A DNA stretch of 14,437 nt, from NCBI GenBank assembly GCA_039188505.1, contig JBCCZC010000111.1, positions 1 to 14,437 on the forward strand, given 5' to 3'. Shown piece by piece: positions 8,034 through 14,322 of the stretch (its first letter is position 1; every line of letters begins with the position of its first letter). A program made the translations under genes and the position numbers. The notes beneath the pieces are model-generated. The model was not told where the DNA came from. It saw only the letters and a list, made by a program, of their open reading frames with translations, and searched no databases. Origin of the DNA: JBCCZC01 sp039188505. Its GTDB lineage: Bacteria; Pseudomonadota; Gammaproteobacteria; Xanthomonadales; SZUA-38.

Positions 8034-8966
8034 ATGAAGAAGCTTCTGATCATCATCGCCATCGCCGTCCTCGCGGGCGCCGGCTGGTTCTTCCTGTCGC
8101 CATTGTTCATCGACGAGGCCGTCGACGAGGACCTGCCGGGTTTCGCGACGCTACCGACCCGGGCAGAGGTCGACGCCATGAGCGACGCTGATCGCTCGCG
8201 GCTGGCCGCGGCGATGGACGAGTTCAGCCGAAGTGCGCCCGACAGCTCGGCGGCGGAGCCGATGCCGGAAGCACCCCGCCGACTCGCGGCGGGTTCCTTC
8301 GTCGACGCAGACGCCGTCCACAAGGGCAGCGGGACGGCCGCGGTCTACGAGCTGGTGGACGGCAGCCGCGTGCTGCGCTTCGAGGACTTCCGCGTGACCA
8401 ACGGACCGGCACTCGTTGTGCTGCTGTCGAAGGCCGAAAGCCCGGCCACGGCCGACGCCGTCATCGACGCGGGCTTCGTATCCCTGGGCAAGCTGAAAGG
8501 CAACGTCGGCAACCAGAACTACACGATTCCCGCCGACCTCGACCTCGCCCAGTACCGCAGCGCGGTAATCTGGTGCGAGCTCTTCGACGTGCTGTTCTCG
8601 CAAGCGGCGCTGATCCCGAATTCCTTCGACGCGCCGGCGGCCGCCGAGCCCGCGGGCGAGAACGGCGACATCCGCTTCGAAGACGACGGCAGTTCCCTCG
8701 CCTGGTCCGACGTCAGACAGGCCTGGGTCGAACCCGAGGAATTCTTCATTGCCTACGCCGAGAGCCGGGGTGGTCTGACGTGGGGACGAGGCAGCGATTA
8801 CCCGCCGTATGCCGAGGTCAGCGAGCGCGACCTGTTCCTGGTCGAGCTCGATTCGGGCGTCTGCCTCATGGAGTTCTGGCACGAGCGCTGGCGCCGAGCC
8901 AACGACGTGCGGCGCTGGAATGATGCGTTCAACGCGTACGGCGGTTGCCCGCACGTTTTCGAATGA
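8034..8966 (+). CDS. Membrane-anchored DM13 domain protein with unknown C-terminal domain
   Basis: The protein has 310 residues. Residues 1-25 (MKKLLIIIAIAVLAGAGWFF onward) are a signal anchor without a lipobox, so the rest probably faces the periplasm. After a linker, residues 86-193 form a DM13 domain: GSFVDADAVHKGSGTAAVYE, SRVLRFEDFRVTNGPALVVLL, KGNVGNQNYTIP and the closing AVIWCELFDVLFSQAAL with the conserved Cys181. DM13 domains have been proposed to act in electron transfer or redox chemistry; this is not proven for bacterial members. Residues 210-310 are a Trp-rich region I do not recognise, with Cys277 and Cys305 and the motif LMEFWHERWRRANDVRRW. The ribosome site AGGGGA stands 7 bases before the ATG. 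It ends 9 bases before the convergent hydrolase gene. The function is unknown. Confidence 0.88.
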   Translation: MKKLLIIIAIAVLAGAGWFFLSPLFIDEAVDEDLPGFATLPTRAEVDAMSDADRSRLAAAMDEFSRSAPDSSAAEPMPEAPRRLAAGSFVDADAVHKGSGTAAVYELVDGSRVLRFEDFRVTNGPALVVLLSKAESPATADAVIDAGFVSLGKLKGNVGNQNYTIPADLDLAQYRSAVIWCELFDVLFSQAALIPNSFDAPAAAEPAGENGDIRFEDDGSSLAWSDVRQAWVEPEEFFIAYAESRGGLTWGRGSDYPPYAEVSERDLFLVELDSGVCLMEFWHERWRRANDVRRWNDAFNAYGGCPHVFE

Positions 8967-8975
8967 GGGCGCGGA

Positions 8976-9896
8976 TCAGGCATTCACCGCGAGTGTTTCG
9001 AGATACCCGTTCAGCGCGATCGCGAAACGTTCGGGTTGCTCCAGCTCCGGGAAGTGCCCACTGTCGTCCCAGGTCACGAGTTCTGCCCGCGGCAGCAGGT
9101 TGAGCGCACAGGCCGGTTCGGTACGCCGGTGCGATGCATCCAGACCGCCCCAGACGGAGAGCGCCGGACGGTCCATGGGCGCGAGCAGGCCGTGGTGGTC
9201 TGTCAGGAAATCCTGAAATCCGGAGGCCAGGCAGAAGCACCCGCCGCCATCGAAGTTCTCGACGGTTGCGGCAACGAAGGTATCGAGACGAGCCGCTCCC
9301 CCGAGAGCGCTCGCATACCACTGGCGAATGCGTCGACGCTTCATGGCCGCGAGGGCCAGCTGCCCCAGAACGGGTCGCCCGAGCAACCCTTGAGGATCGC
9401 GGCCCCGCTTCCAGGCAAGGCCGGCTGCCCAGTCGGGCATCTGCGGCGCAACCAGCCCGGCAACGAGATCCGGACGGCGCAGGGACAGCGTCACGCCGAG
9501 GTAGCCCACGACACAGGGAAAGACCAGCACATGGGGACCGCCGGGTAGCGCCTCCAGGAATCGCTCGACGGTGCCGACGGCGTTCGGAAAGGAGAACGAA
9601 TGACCCGGTCCGGGCAACGAGCCATTGAATCCGGGAACCTCGAAGACGGTTGCGCTGATCTGCCGATCGAGGCATTCGAACAACTCGCCATACAGCTCGA
9701 CCGGCACCGGCGGGTCGGCTGCGAAGACGACGCTGGGGCCGGTACCCGCCCGACTTCGGTAGCGGATCTGGCAGCTGCCGAGTTCAGCATGGTGAATGTC
9801 GTGGCCCCCGAGACGCCGCGCCGTGCGGCGGCGTCGCAGACCGGTTGGCAAGGTGTCGCAGAGTTGGCCGACGCGCCGCAGCAGTGTCCTAGGCAT
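8976..9896 (-). CDS. Alpha/beta hydrolase with cysteine at the nucleophile position
   Basis: The protein has 306 residues, is probably cytoplasmic, and has an arginine-rich N-terminus. The alpha/beta hydrolase pattern is visible: EVPGFNGSLPG (86-96) in the place of the usual DxxGxGxS loop, HVLVFPCVVGYLGVTLSLRR (122-141) as the nucleophile strand and helix, SVWGGLDASH (247-256) with the acid Asp253, and DDSGHFPELEQPERF (277-291) with His281. Where most relatives have GxSxG, this one has FPCVV, so Cys128 takes the Ser place and both glycines are lost. The usual HG oxyanion motif is also absent (AADPP, 59-63). It may use a Cys-Asp-His triad, as dienelactone hydrolase does, or be inactive. I chose the ATG at 9896: AAAGGAGA precedes it and it overlaps the upstream lipoprotein gene by 8 bases. 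The frame is open to 10055. Confidence 0.85.
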   Translation of the reverse strand: MPRTLLRRVGQLCDTLPTGLRRRRTARRLGGHDIHHAELGSCQIRYRSRAGTGPSVVFAADPPVPVELYGELFECLDRQISATVFEVPGFNGSLPGPGHSFSFPNAVGTVERFLEALPGGPHVLVFPCVVGYLGVTLSLRRPDLVAGLVAPQMPDWAAGLAWKRGRDPQGLLGRPVLGQLALAAMKRRRIRQWYASALGGAARLDTFVAATVENFDGGGCFCLASGFQDFLTDHHGLLAPMDRPALSVWGGLDASHRRTEPACALNLLPRAELVTWDDSGHFPELEQPERFAIALNGYLETLAVNA

Positions 9897-10446
9897 CGTC
9901 GCCGTCTCCTTTCCCAGCCCCGTTCGAGATCGACCAGTACGCGAGGTTTGCGGGAGCACCGTAGCGCTCCGTGATGCGCTCGCTCCAGGCGTCGTCGTAA
10001 AAGGCCTGAGCGTCGGCCAGCGACCGCCAGAAATAGACGCCACCGAAGCGCCCATCGGCGGCGATGACGTAGACCTTCTCGACGAGACCGGGAATCGCCT
10101 CGTATACCGGAATCGATTCGCGAAATCTCCGGATGATGAACCAGTCGGGCGCGTACCAGGGACGGTCGACCAGGACCCGGGTCACGACCCGGACGTCAGC
10201 GAGTGTTGCCGGATCGACGGCTCCCAGGGCGACCGGGCCGTCGAGCTGTTCGGCGACGTTTGATCTCCGGTCATCCATCGACGTCAGGCGCAATTCCAGC
10301 TTCGCCGCGTTGTCGGCCGGGCCGGCGCGAAGGGTCCAATCGGGATCGCCCGCAGGCTCCAGCGCGACGCTGAAGTCGGGTGCGCTGGGCGCGCATGCGG
10401 TCAGAACGAGAATCACCAGGCTTGGTGCAAGCAGCTTGCGGATCAT
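9889..10446 (-). CDS. Lipoprotein with YdhR-like (mono-oxygenase-type) domain
   Basis: The protein has 185 residues. Residues 1-18 are a lipoprotein signal peptide with lipobox LTAC (Cys18), followed by Ala, which suggests outer-membrane sorting. The C-terminal half from about 84 to 173 resembles the YdhR/ABM ferredoxin-like fold: FIIRRFRESIPVYEAIPGL, VEKVYVIAADGRFGGVYFW, SLADAQAFYDDAWSERITER and a closing YGAPANLAYWSIS. Some small dimeric proteins of this fold are cofactor-free monooxygenases, but many have no known reaction, and a lipid anchor on this domain is not what I would expect. The start has a strong GGAGG eight bases upstream. It is the first gene of an operon with the hydrolase and is divergent from the TetR gene, whose operators cover its promoter. 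The domain call is moderate; lipoprotein status is strong. Confidence 0.82.
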   Translation of the reverse strand: MIRKLLAPSLVILVLTACAPSAPDFSVALEPAGDPDWTLRAGPADNAAKLELRLTSMDDRRSNVAEQLDGPVALGAVDPATLADVRVVTRVLVDRPWYAPDWFIIRRFRESIPVYEAIPGLVEKVYVIAADGRFGGVYFWRSLADAQAFYDDAWSERITERYGAPANLAYWSISNGAGKGDGDDA

Positions 10447-10462
10447 CGGTTACGCCTCCGTT

Positions 10463-10491
10463 TTGTTAGAACGGTATTCTAGAATTATGTT
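10463..10491 (+). promoter_or_regulatory. Candidate tetR-family gene promoter
   Basis: TTGTTA (10463-10468) and TATGTT (10486-10491) are 17 bases apart on the plus strand. The predicted start near 10498 leaves a leader of about 50 bases before the ATG at 10548. The operator half-sites overlap both boxes, which implies autorepression. Confidence 0.5.
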
Positions 10492-10494
10492 CTA
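10467..10494. promoter_or_regulatory. Two overlapping TetR-type operators made of three half-sites
   Basis: TAGAA-CGGTA-TTCTA (10467-10481) and TAGAA-TTATG-TTCTA (10480-10494) are each perfect five-base inverted repeats with a five-base centre, and they share the TA at 10480-10481. The centre of the pair is the palindrome ATTCTAGAAT. The outermost arms also match as TAGAAC and GTTCTA. Size, symmetry and place between divergent genes suit a TetR dimer, most likely the product of the adjacent gene. Binding is inferred. Confidence 0.72.
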
Positions 10495-10499
10495 GTCAA
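10471..10499 (-). promoter_or_regulatory. Candidate promoter of the lipoprotein-hydrolase operon
   Basis: On the minus strand TTGACT (10499-10494) is an excellent -35, and TACCGT (10476-10471) is a weak -10 at 17 bases. The weak -10 leaves some doubt about exact placement. Both operators lie within it, so a bound repressor would exclude RNA polymerase. Confidence 0.45.
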
Positions 10500-10547
10500 T
10501 GCATCTTTCGTCTGCTAACGTCGCCCTGCCATCGACCGAGATTCCCC

Positions 10548-11129
10548 ATGGATCAGCTGGACAGAGACCCGACCCGGCGTCGCATCCTCGAAGCCGCCCT
10601 CACCTGCTTCAACGCCACGGGTATGGCAGGCACGACGATCCGCCACATCCAGGAGGCGTCGAGCATCAGCGTGGGCAGCATCTATCACCACTTCGGGGAC
10701 AAGGAGGGCATTGCGTTCGCGCTCTACCAACTCGGCATCGAGGACATGCACCAGGCCCTGCTCCGTCGCCTCGGCGGGCGAGCCGATCTGTCCCTGACGA
10801 TTCGCGGCTGCGTTGACGACTACCTCGACTGGTACCGTGACCATGCGGAGCTCGGTCGCCACCTGTTCCAGTTTTCGGATACGCGCTTCGTTGCCGGGCG
10901 CGAATCCGCCATCGCGGCGCTTGGCCGGGAATTCCTCGACCGTTTCGGGGAGCTGGCCGAGGACGAGGGCTGGGGCGGTCGTCTGGACGCCGAATTTGCC
11001 GTTCGTTTCGTAACCGGTGGGTGCCGGGAATTCCTGCGCTCCTGGCTCGTTACACAGGATTCCGTCGAACTCGAAGCGGCCCGCCCGCGCCTGCAGGACC
11101 TGGCGCTGGCGACGTTCGGCCTGCACTGA
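10548..11129 (+). CDS. TetR/AcrR family transcriptional regulator
   Basis: This 193-residue DNA-binding regulator has an N-terminal helix RRRILEAALTCFNATGMAGT (10-29) and a helix-turn-helix TTIRHIQEASSISVGSIYHH (29-48), followed by FGDKEGIAFALY, the standard TetR pattern. The C-terminal ligand domain (about 60-193) is variable, as usual, with Cys88 and Cys159. The start codon has only a weak ribosome site. It is divergent from the lipoprotein-hydrolase operon, and the palindromic half-sites between them overlap both candidate promoters, so it probably represses itself and that operon until a small molecule, perhaps a substrate of the hydrolase, binds. The ligand is unknown. Confidence 0.95.
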   Translation: MDQLDRDPTRRRILEAALTCFNATGMAGTTIRHIQEASSISVGSIYHHFGDKEGIAFALYQLGIEDMHQALLRRLGGRADLSLTIRGCVDDYLDWYRDHAELGRHLFQFSDTRFVAGRESAIAALGREFLDRFGELAEDEGWGGRLDAEFAVRFVTGGCREFLRSWLVTQDSVELEAARPRLQDLALATFGLH

Positions 11130-11176
11130 GCGCTACTTTCCTTTCTCCAACCGATTGATCGGCTATGCCATCAGTT

Positions 11177-11194
11177 TGTTGTACATCTATAACA
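11177..11194 (+). promoter_or_regulatory. Palindrome over the -10 box upstream of the XRE gene
   Basis: TGTTGTA-CATC-TATAACA is an inverted repeat with one mismatch (6 of 7 pairs). Its right arm contains TATAAC (11188-11193), a good -10 box, 21 bases before the ATG at 11215. Such a site suits autorepression by the small Cro-like protein encoded next. No convincing -35 is visible. Just upstream, CCGAT-TG-ATCGG (11151-11162) is another small inverted repeat, without a T-run. Confidence 0.45.
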
Positions 11195-11214
11195 GATCGT
11201 GCCACTCTTTTAGC

Positions 11215-11460
11215 ATGCACAACCGAATCGCAGTGCTCAGGACCGAGCGCGGACTATCGCGAAAGGAGCTGGCCCGGGCGGTGGACGTCAACTTCCAGAC
11301 CATCGGCTATCTGGAGCGGGGCGACTACAACGCGAGCCTTGAGCTGGCGCTGAGGCTCGCACGCTTCTTCGATGTCCCGGTGGAGATGATCTTCTCCCTG
11401 GAACCCTTCGAGCTCCTCTCGCGGCAGGCCATGAATCCAGGAGGAACACCGCATGCTTGA
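11215..11460 (+). CDS. Small Cro/XRE-type helix-turn-helix regulator
   Basis: This 81-residue protein is almost entirely one helix-turn-helix domain. Residues 1-66 read through MHNRIAVLRTERGLSRKELA, then VDVNFQTIGYLERGDYNASL, then LALRLARFFDVPVEMIFSLE. That is the classic layout of short YozG-like XRE regulators of about 70 residues. The frame is open upstream to 11017, inside the TetR gene, but the MHNRIAVLR start is where the family begins. No clear ribosome site precedes it. Its last 8 bases overlap the following membrane protein gene, so the two are an operon with coupled translation. In many bacteria such regulators sit beside small membrane proteins of unknown role. The target is probably its own promoter palindrome. 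Confidence 0.9.
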   Translation: MHNRIAVLRTERGLSRKELARAVDVNFQTIGYLERGDYNASLELALRLARFFDVPVEMIFSLEPFELLSRQAMNPGGTPHA

Positions 11461-11941
11461 ACGCTCTCCCCGCTTCCCGCACCAGCCGCCGATGCGCGTC
11501 GTCTGGGTCCGATGGCTGACCGTTGCCGCCCCGATGTGCTACCTGGCCGGCGCCGCGATCGACGCCTTCGAGCTCGGGCCGAAGCAGGGCGCGATGGGTT
11601 CGCTGCTGGTCATCGCCGCACTGCTGGCGGTGGTCGGCGGCCTCTACGCCACCGGCATCGCTCGCATCTTTCAGGAGCACGTCCAGTTTCTGGACGATGC
11701 CGAGCGGCTGATCCGGGCTCAGGTGCTGGACCGGTCCTACCAGGTTTTCACGGGTGTCATCGTGGTCGCGATCTTCGCGACCGAAATCACGCTCGACCTC
11801 GATCGCAAGTTTGAATGGGCGCTCGAGTTTCCGTCCGGGATCTACTCGCTTGTCGCCGGCGCGGTCATCATCTTCGCCCTCGTCCTGCCCACGGGCCTGC
11901 TGGCCTGGCGGCTACCGGTCGAGGAGCCGATCGAGGATTGA
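11453..11941 (+). CDS. Four-helix membrane protein paired with XRE regulator
   Basis: This 162-residue inner-membrane protein has predicted helices at about 17-37, 47-69, 96-114 and 128-153, with a charged loop between helices 2 and 3 (RIFQEHVQFLDDAERLIRAQ at 71-90). I do not recognise a named family. Its position, overlapping a short XRE regulator gene by 8 bases (ATGCTTGA), resembles the common pairs of a YozG-like regulator with a DUF2178-type membrane protein. AGGAGG eight bases before the ATG is a strong ribosome site. Acidic positions in or beside helices (Asp37, Glu40, Glu111) could be functional. It ends back to back with the convergent small secreted protein gene: the two stop codons form TGATCA. 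Function unknown. Confidence 0.85.
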   Translation: MLERSPRFPHQPPMRVVWVRWLTVAAPMCYLAGAAIDAFELGPKQGAMGSLLVIAALLAVVGGLYATGIARIFQEHVQFLDDAERLIRAQVLDRSYQVFTGVIVVAIFATEITLDLDRKFEWALEFPSGIYSLVAGAVIIFALVLPTGLLAWRLPVEEPIED

Positions 11942-12277
11942 TCAGCCGTCGGTCGCGCCACGCTGCAGGGCGGCGCGCTCGGCCTCGAGGTGCCGCTTTG
12001 TCACCTCCAGCATCGCGAGCGTCGTGCAGGGATCGTGTCGCTGCAGCAGCTGCGTGGTTCGAGCCCGCAGCCACTCCTCGATCGGGTCGTATTCGCCACC
12101 TGTGAAGTTCAGCTGCTTGATGCCGACCAGGCACTCGCCCTGGAGACGGGCGTCCGCCCGCTCATCCGGCGTCATGACCTCGCGCTCGGCGCGCGCCTCG
12201 ATGGCGTCGAGCGTGAATTCGGTTGCGGTGGACGAAGCCGAAAGTCCGAGCAACACAAGCATCGGTACGATTCTCAT
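11942..12277 (-). CDS. Small secreted protein with two cysteines, unknown function
   Basis: This 111-residue protein has a signal peptide MRIVPMLVLLGLSASSTATE, probably cleaved near residue 18-19. The mature part is helical and charged, with Cys49 and Cys84 that could form one disulfide, a GEYDPIEEWLRARTTQLLQR segment (61-80), and a C-terminal helix rich in Glu, Arg and Lys. The frame is open to 12307, but the ATG at 12277 gives a clean signal peptide and has GGAGA 6 bases upstream. I do not recognise a family. It is convergent to the membrane protein gene with no gap, and has its own hairpin leader. Confidence 0.75.
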   Translation of the reverse strand: MRIVPMLVLLGLSASSTATEFTLDAIEARAEREVMTPDERADARLQGECLVGIKQLNFTGGEYDPIEEWLRARTTQLLQRHDPCTTLAMLEVTKRHLEAERAALQRGATDG

Positions 12278-12281
12278 GGCG

Positions 12282-12313
12282 GGTCTCCAGTGGAAGGCAC
12301 GCGCCACTGGACC
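12282..12313 (-). promoter_or_regulatory. Hairpin covering the ribosome site of the small secreted protein
   Basis: On the minus strand CCAGTGG (12310-12304) pairs perfectly with CCACTGG (12293-12287) across a 10-base loop. Flanking GGT and ACC extend the stem past a two-base bulge. The GGAGA ribosome site (12288-12284) lies in the 3' arm and bulge, so folding would hide it. No regulator or ligand can be named. Confidence 0.4.
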
Positions 12314-12605
12314 ACGCCACGACCCGGACCAACAGGGCCAGAAGCCCCATGACGCACGTCAGGTCAGGAATTGCATCGTGAAGAGGCACAACCAGCGAAC
12401 TCCCAGCGAAAGAAGCGCCGAATCCAGAGTCGATCAGCGTGTGCCGGCGTGGGTTCGGTGGGTCGTGTCCCTCGGATTGTGTAGTGGGAATTCGTCGGGA
12501 CGTCGCCTGTCCGCTACCCAGCCCCGCTTCCTAGCTCACCAGGCCTTAGCGCTAGAATAGGGCGGAAAGGCGAATCGTGGCGCCAAAAGGCTAGATATAT
12601 CCCTC
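12314..12605. other. Intergenic stretch without a supported gene
   Basis: No open frame here has both a credible start and protein-like composition. A short minus-strand frame beginning at 12389 has a hydrophobic start but runs into the small secreted protein gene in another frame. TAGAAT (12553-12558) is a possible -10 for the AraC gene, beside the palindrome TAGCGCTA, without a convincing -35. TAGATATAT (12592-12600) is a second AT-rich spot just before the ATG. Confidence 0.5.
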
Positions 12606-13418
12606 ATGATCGACGGCCAAATCGATTGGCAATCGCGCTGGTGTCCGGCGCCCAGTGCGCTCTCAAGTGTACTCGCCGGCGTCTGGTCAGTCCGTGCCGG
12701 TCACGGAGAGCCTCTGTCCGCGCGGGTTTTGCCTGACGCTTCTTCGTGCATCGTGTTTGGCCGCGACGGCGCGGTGCTCCGTACGGGTGGCGAGATCGGC
12801 GCGCCCTGGGGAGCCGCTTCCGTAGCAGGCCCACGATCCAGTCCTCTGGACATCACGCTCGGCGCGGGTGGTCAGATTTTCATCGTGCAGCTGCGCCGCG
12901 CGGGGGCCAGGGCCTTGCTCGGGGTACCCTTGTCACACCTGACGGATCGATTTGAGGCCGCAGACTCGGTGGTCGGCCGCATGCCCTCCGAATTCATGGA
13001 CGTCATTCTCTCCGATGCGGATGATCGCAGCTGCGTTGGGGCGATCGAAGGCTGGATCTCTCGACGACTCCGAGACGGGCCGAGCGACACCCAGCTGGCG
13101 ACCGCGCTTTCCAATGAGGTCGCTGGCAGTATTGGCAATCTTCCTGTCGAACAGCTCGCCGCCCGCGTTGGCCTTTCCCGGCGTCACCTCCTCCGAATCA
13201 TGCAGGAGCGATTCGGCGTCTCTCCCAAGTTGTTCGGTCGAATCGTTCGCTTCGATTGCGCTGTTCAGCTTGGACGATTCAGGCGCGAGCTGTCCTGGTC
13301 GGAGATCGCCCACGAAACGGGCTATGCCGATCAGCCTCACATGGCACGTGACTTCGCTGCTCTTGGCGGCATCCGCCCGAGTGATCTGAGGGGAAGCGGC
13401 GGGGCCACGCTCTGGTAG
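12606..13418 (+). CDS. AraC family transcriptional regulator
   Basis: This 270-residue protein has an N-terminal sensing region (about 1-130; WCPAPSALSSVLAGVWSVRA and RVLPDASSCIVFGRDGA resemble the DUF6597-type AraC N-terminus) and a C-terminal pair of helix-turn-helix motifs. The first is LPVEQLAARVGLSRRHLLRI (179-198), followed by MQERFGVSPKLFGRIVRF. The second is SWSEIAHETGYADQPHMARD (230-249), followed by FAALGGIRPSDL, the AraC signature. The start ATG has no good ribosome site. The SCP2-cupin gene follows 106 bases downstream on the same strand and is the likely target. Codons end in A or T more often than in the left part of the window. The family call is strong; the effector is unknown. 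Confidence 0.93.
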   Translation: MIDGQIDWQSRWCPAPSALSSVLAGVWSVRAGHGEPLSARVLPDASSCIVFGRDGAVLRTGGEIGAPWGAASVAGPRSSPLDITLGAGGQIFIVQLRRAGARALLGVPLSHLTDRFEAADSVVGRMPSEFMDVILSDADDRSCVGAIEGWISRRLRDGPSDTQLATALSNEVAGSIGNLPVEQLAARVGLSRRHLLRIMQERFGVSPKLFGRIVRFDCAVQLGRFRRELSWSEIAHETGYADQPHMARDFAALGGIRPSDLRGSGGATLW

Positions 13419-13443
13419 CCGATCGCCTCGGTACTTGTCCCAT

Positions 13444-13473
13444 TTGTTCAAGATACTGCGCCGGGCGAATGAT
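13444..13473 (+). promoter_or_regulatory. Candidate promoter of the SCP2-cupin gene
   Basis: TTGTTC (13444-13449) and AATGAT (13468-13473) are 18 bases apart, each a fair match to housekeeping boxes. Transcription would start near 13480, about 45 bases before the GTG start. A separate promoter would allow control by the AraC protein encoded upstream. Confidence 0.35.
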
Positions 13474-13524
13474 AGGTTCACGCCATCGTCAGTTCCCTCA
13501 TCGCTTTCGCAGGAGTCACATTTC

Positions 13525-14322
13525 GTGTCCAAATGGCTTTCAATGATCAGCTGCTCGTCAATCCTCGCCCTCGGTTTCGGCGGCACGCTCGCCGCTGGAC
13601 ACATGGAGAGCAGGACCGTCGAACAGATCCTCGACAGCTACGTTCAGGACTTCCGGAACGATCGGTTCGCCGCAGATCCGATGCAGTTCGGAATTCGTAT
13701 CGCGGAGCAGGGGGAATGGCACGTGATCGTGGCGGGGCAAGAGGACGATGATGGATGGCAGGTCCTGCTGCGTGACGGTCCATCGCCCACCCCGACCTGG
13801 GGGTACCGCATGGATGAGAAAACGCTGAGGATGATCGATAGCGGTGAGTGGAACGCTCTTACCGCGCGCGGGAAGGCCTTCTCGTCCGACAAAGCGCCGA
13901 TGGAGCTGTTCGACATGGAAGGCTACAAACGGACACCCGAGGCTTACCGGGCGATCAACCCGTTTTCCTTTCACTTCTGGACCCGCGGTTTTCCCGAGCT
14001 GATTCCATTCGGCGCAGACTTGACCCGGACCCTGCACGGCTCTCCGGCCGTGGGCCTTTACTATGAGACCGGTCTGCGAACGATCTATAGCCGGATCGAT
14101 CCGGGTGGCCGCGTCCGTGACGACCCGCGTGAGATGGCCATGCCCTTTCTGATCATGATCGCGGTCATCGAGGGCGTCGCCGAAGGCGAGGTTGATGGAG
14201 AGCGCGTCACCGTGCCCGCGGGCAACGTCGTGTTCGTGCCCCCGCACGCGACCCATTTGTGGTGGAACGATACGGATGAACCCGCCGCCGCGCTTCTGAT
14301 CATGTTCGGTGATGGGGCGTAG
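13525..14322 (+). CDS. Secreted protein combining SCP2-like and cupin domains
   Basis: With a GTG start at 13525 the protein has 265 residues. AGGAG nine bases upstream and a clean signal peptide (residues 1-25, SKWLSMISCSSILALGFGG, then TLAAG) favour this over a TTG at 13435. Residues 33-130 look like an SCP2 sterol-carrier domain: FGIRIAEQGEWHVIVAG, TWGYRMDEKTLRMIDSGEWN and ALTARGKAFSSDKAPMELFD. Residues 170-262 are a cupin: the second motif is intact in form (PAGNVVFVPPHATHLWWN, His244 and Asn248), but the first lacks the HxH metal pair, so metal binding is doubtful. SCP2 domains carry lipids; the cupin may bind a small ligand. Both roles are inferred. It follows the AraC gene and is probably controlled by it. 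The SCP2 call is less certain than the cupin. Confidence 0.8.
   Translation: MSKWLSMISCSSILALGFGGTLAAGHMESRTVEQILDSYVQDFRNDRFAADPMQFGIRIAEQGEWHVIVAGQEDDDGWQVLLRDGPSPTPTWGYRMDEKTLRMIDSGEWNALTARGKAFSSDKAPMELFDMEGYKRTPEAYRAINPFSFHFWTRGFPELIPFGADLTRTLHGSPAVGLYYETGLRTIYSRIDPGGRVRDDPREMAMPFLIMIAVIEGVAEGEVDGERVTVPAGNVVFVPPHATHLWWNDTDEPAAALLIMFGDGA

Noticed and set aside
7055..8323. Minus-strand open frame of 422 codons across the methyltransferase and DM13 genes
   Set aside because: It spans two genes and their gap on the other strand, with no recognisable fold; both plus-strand proteins have clear family motifs.
8151..8954. Minus-strand open frame of 267 codons opposite the DM13 gene
   Set aside because: Shadow frame rich in Arg, Val and Ala; the plus-strand DM13 domain is clear.
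13435..13524. TTG at 13435 as the start of the SCP2-cupin protein
   Set aside because: It would put 30 charged residues before the signal peptide and has no ribosome site, while GTG at 13525 has AGGAG at a suitable distance.
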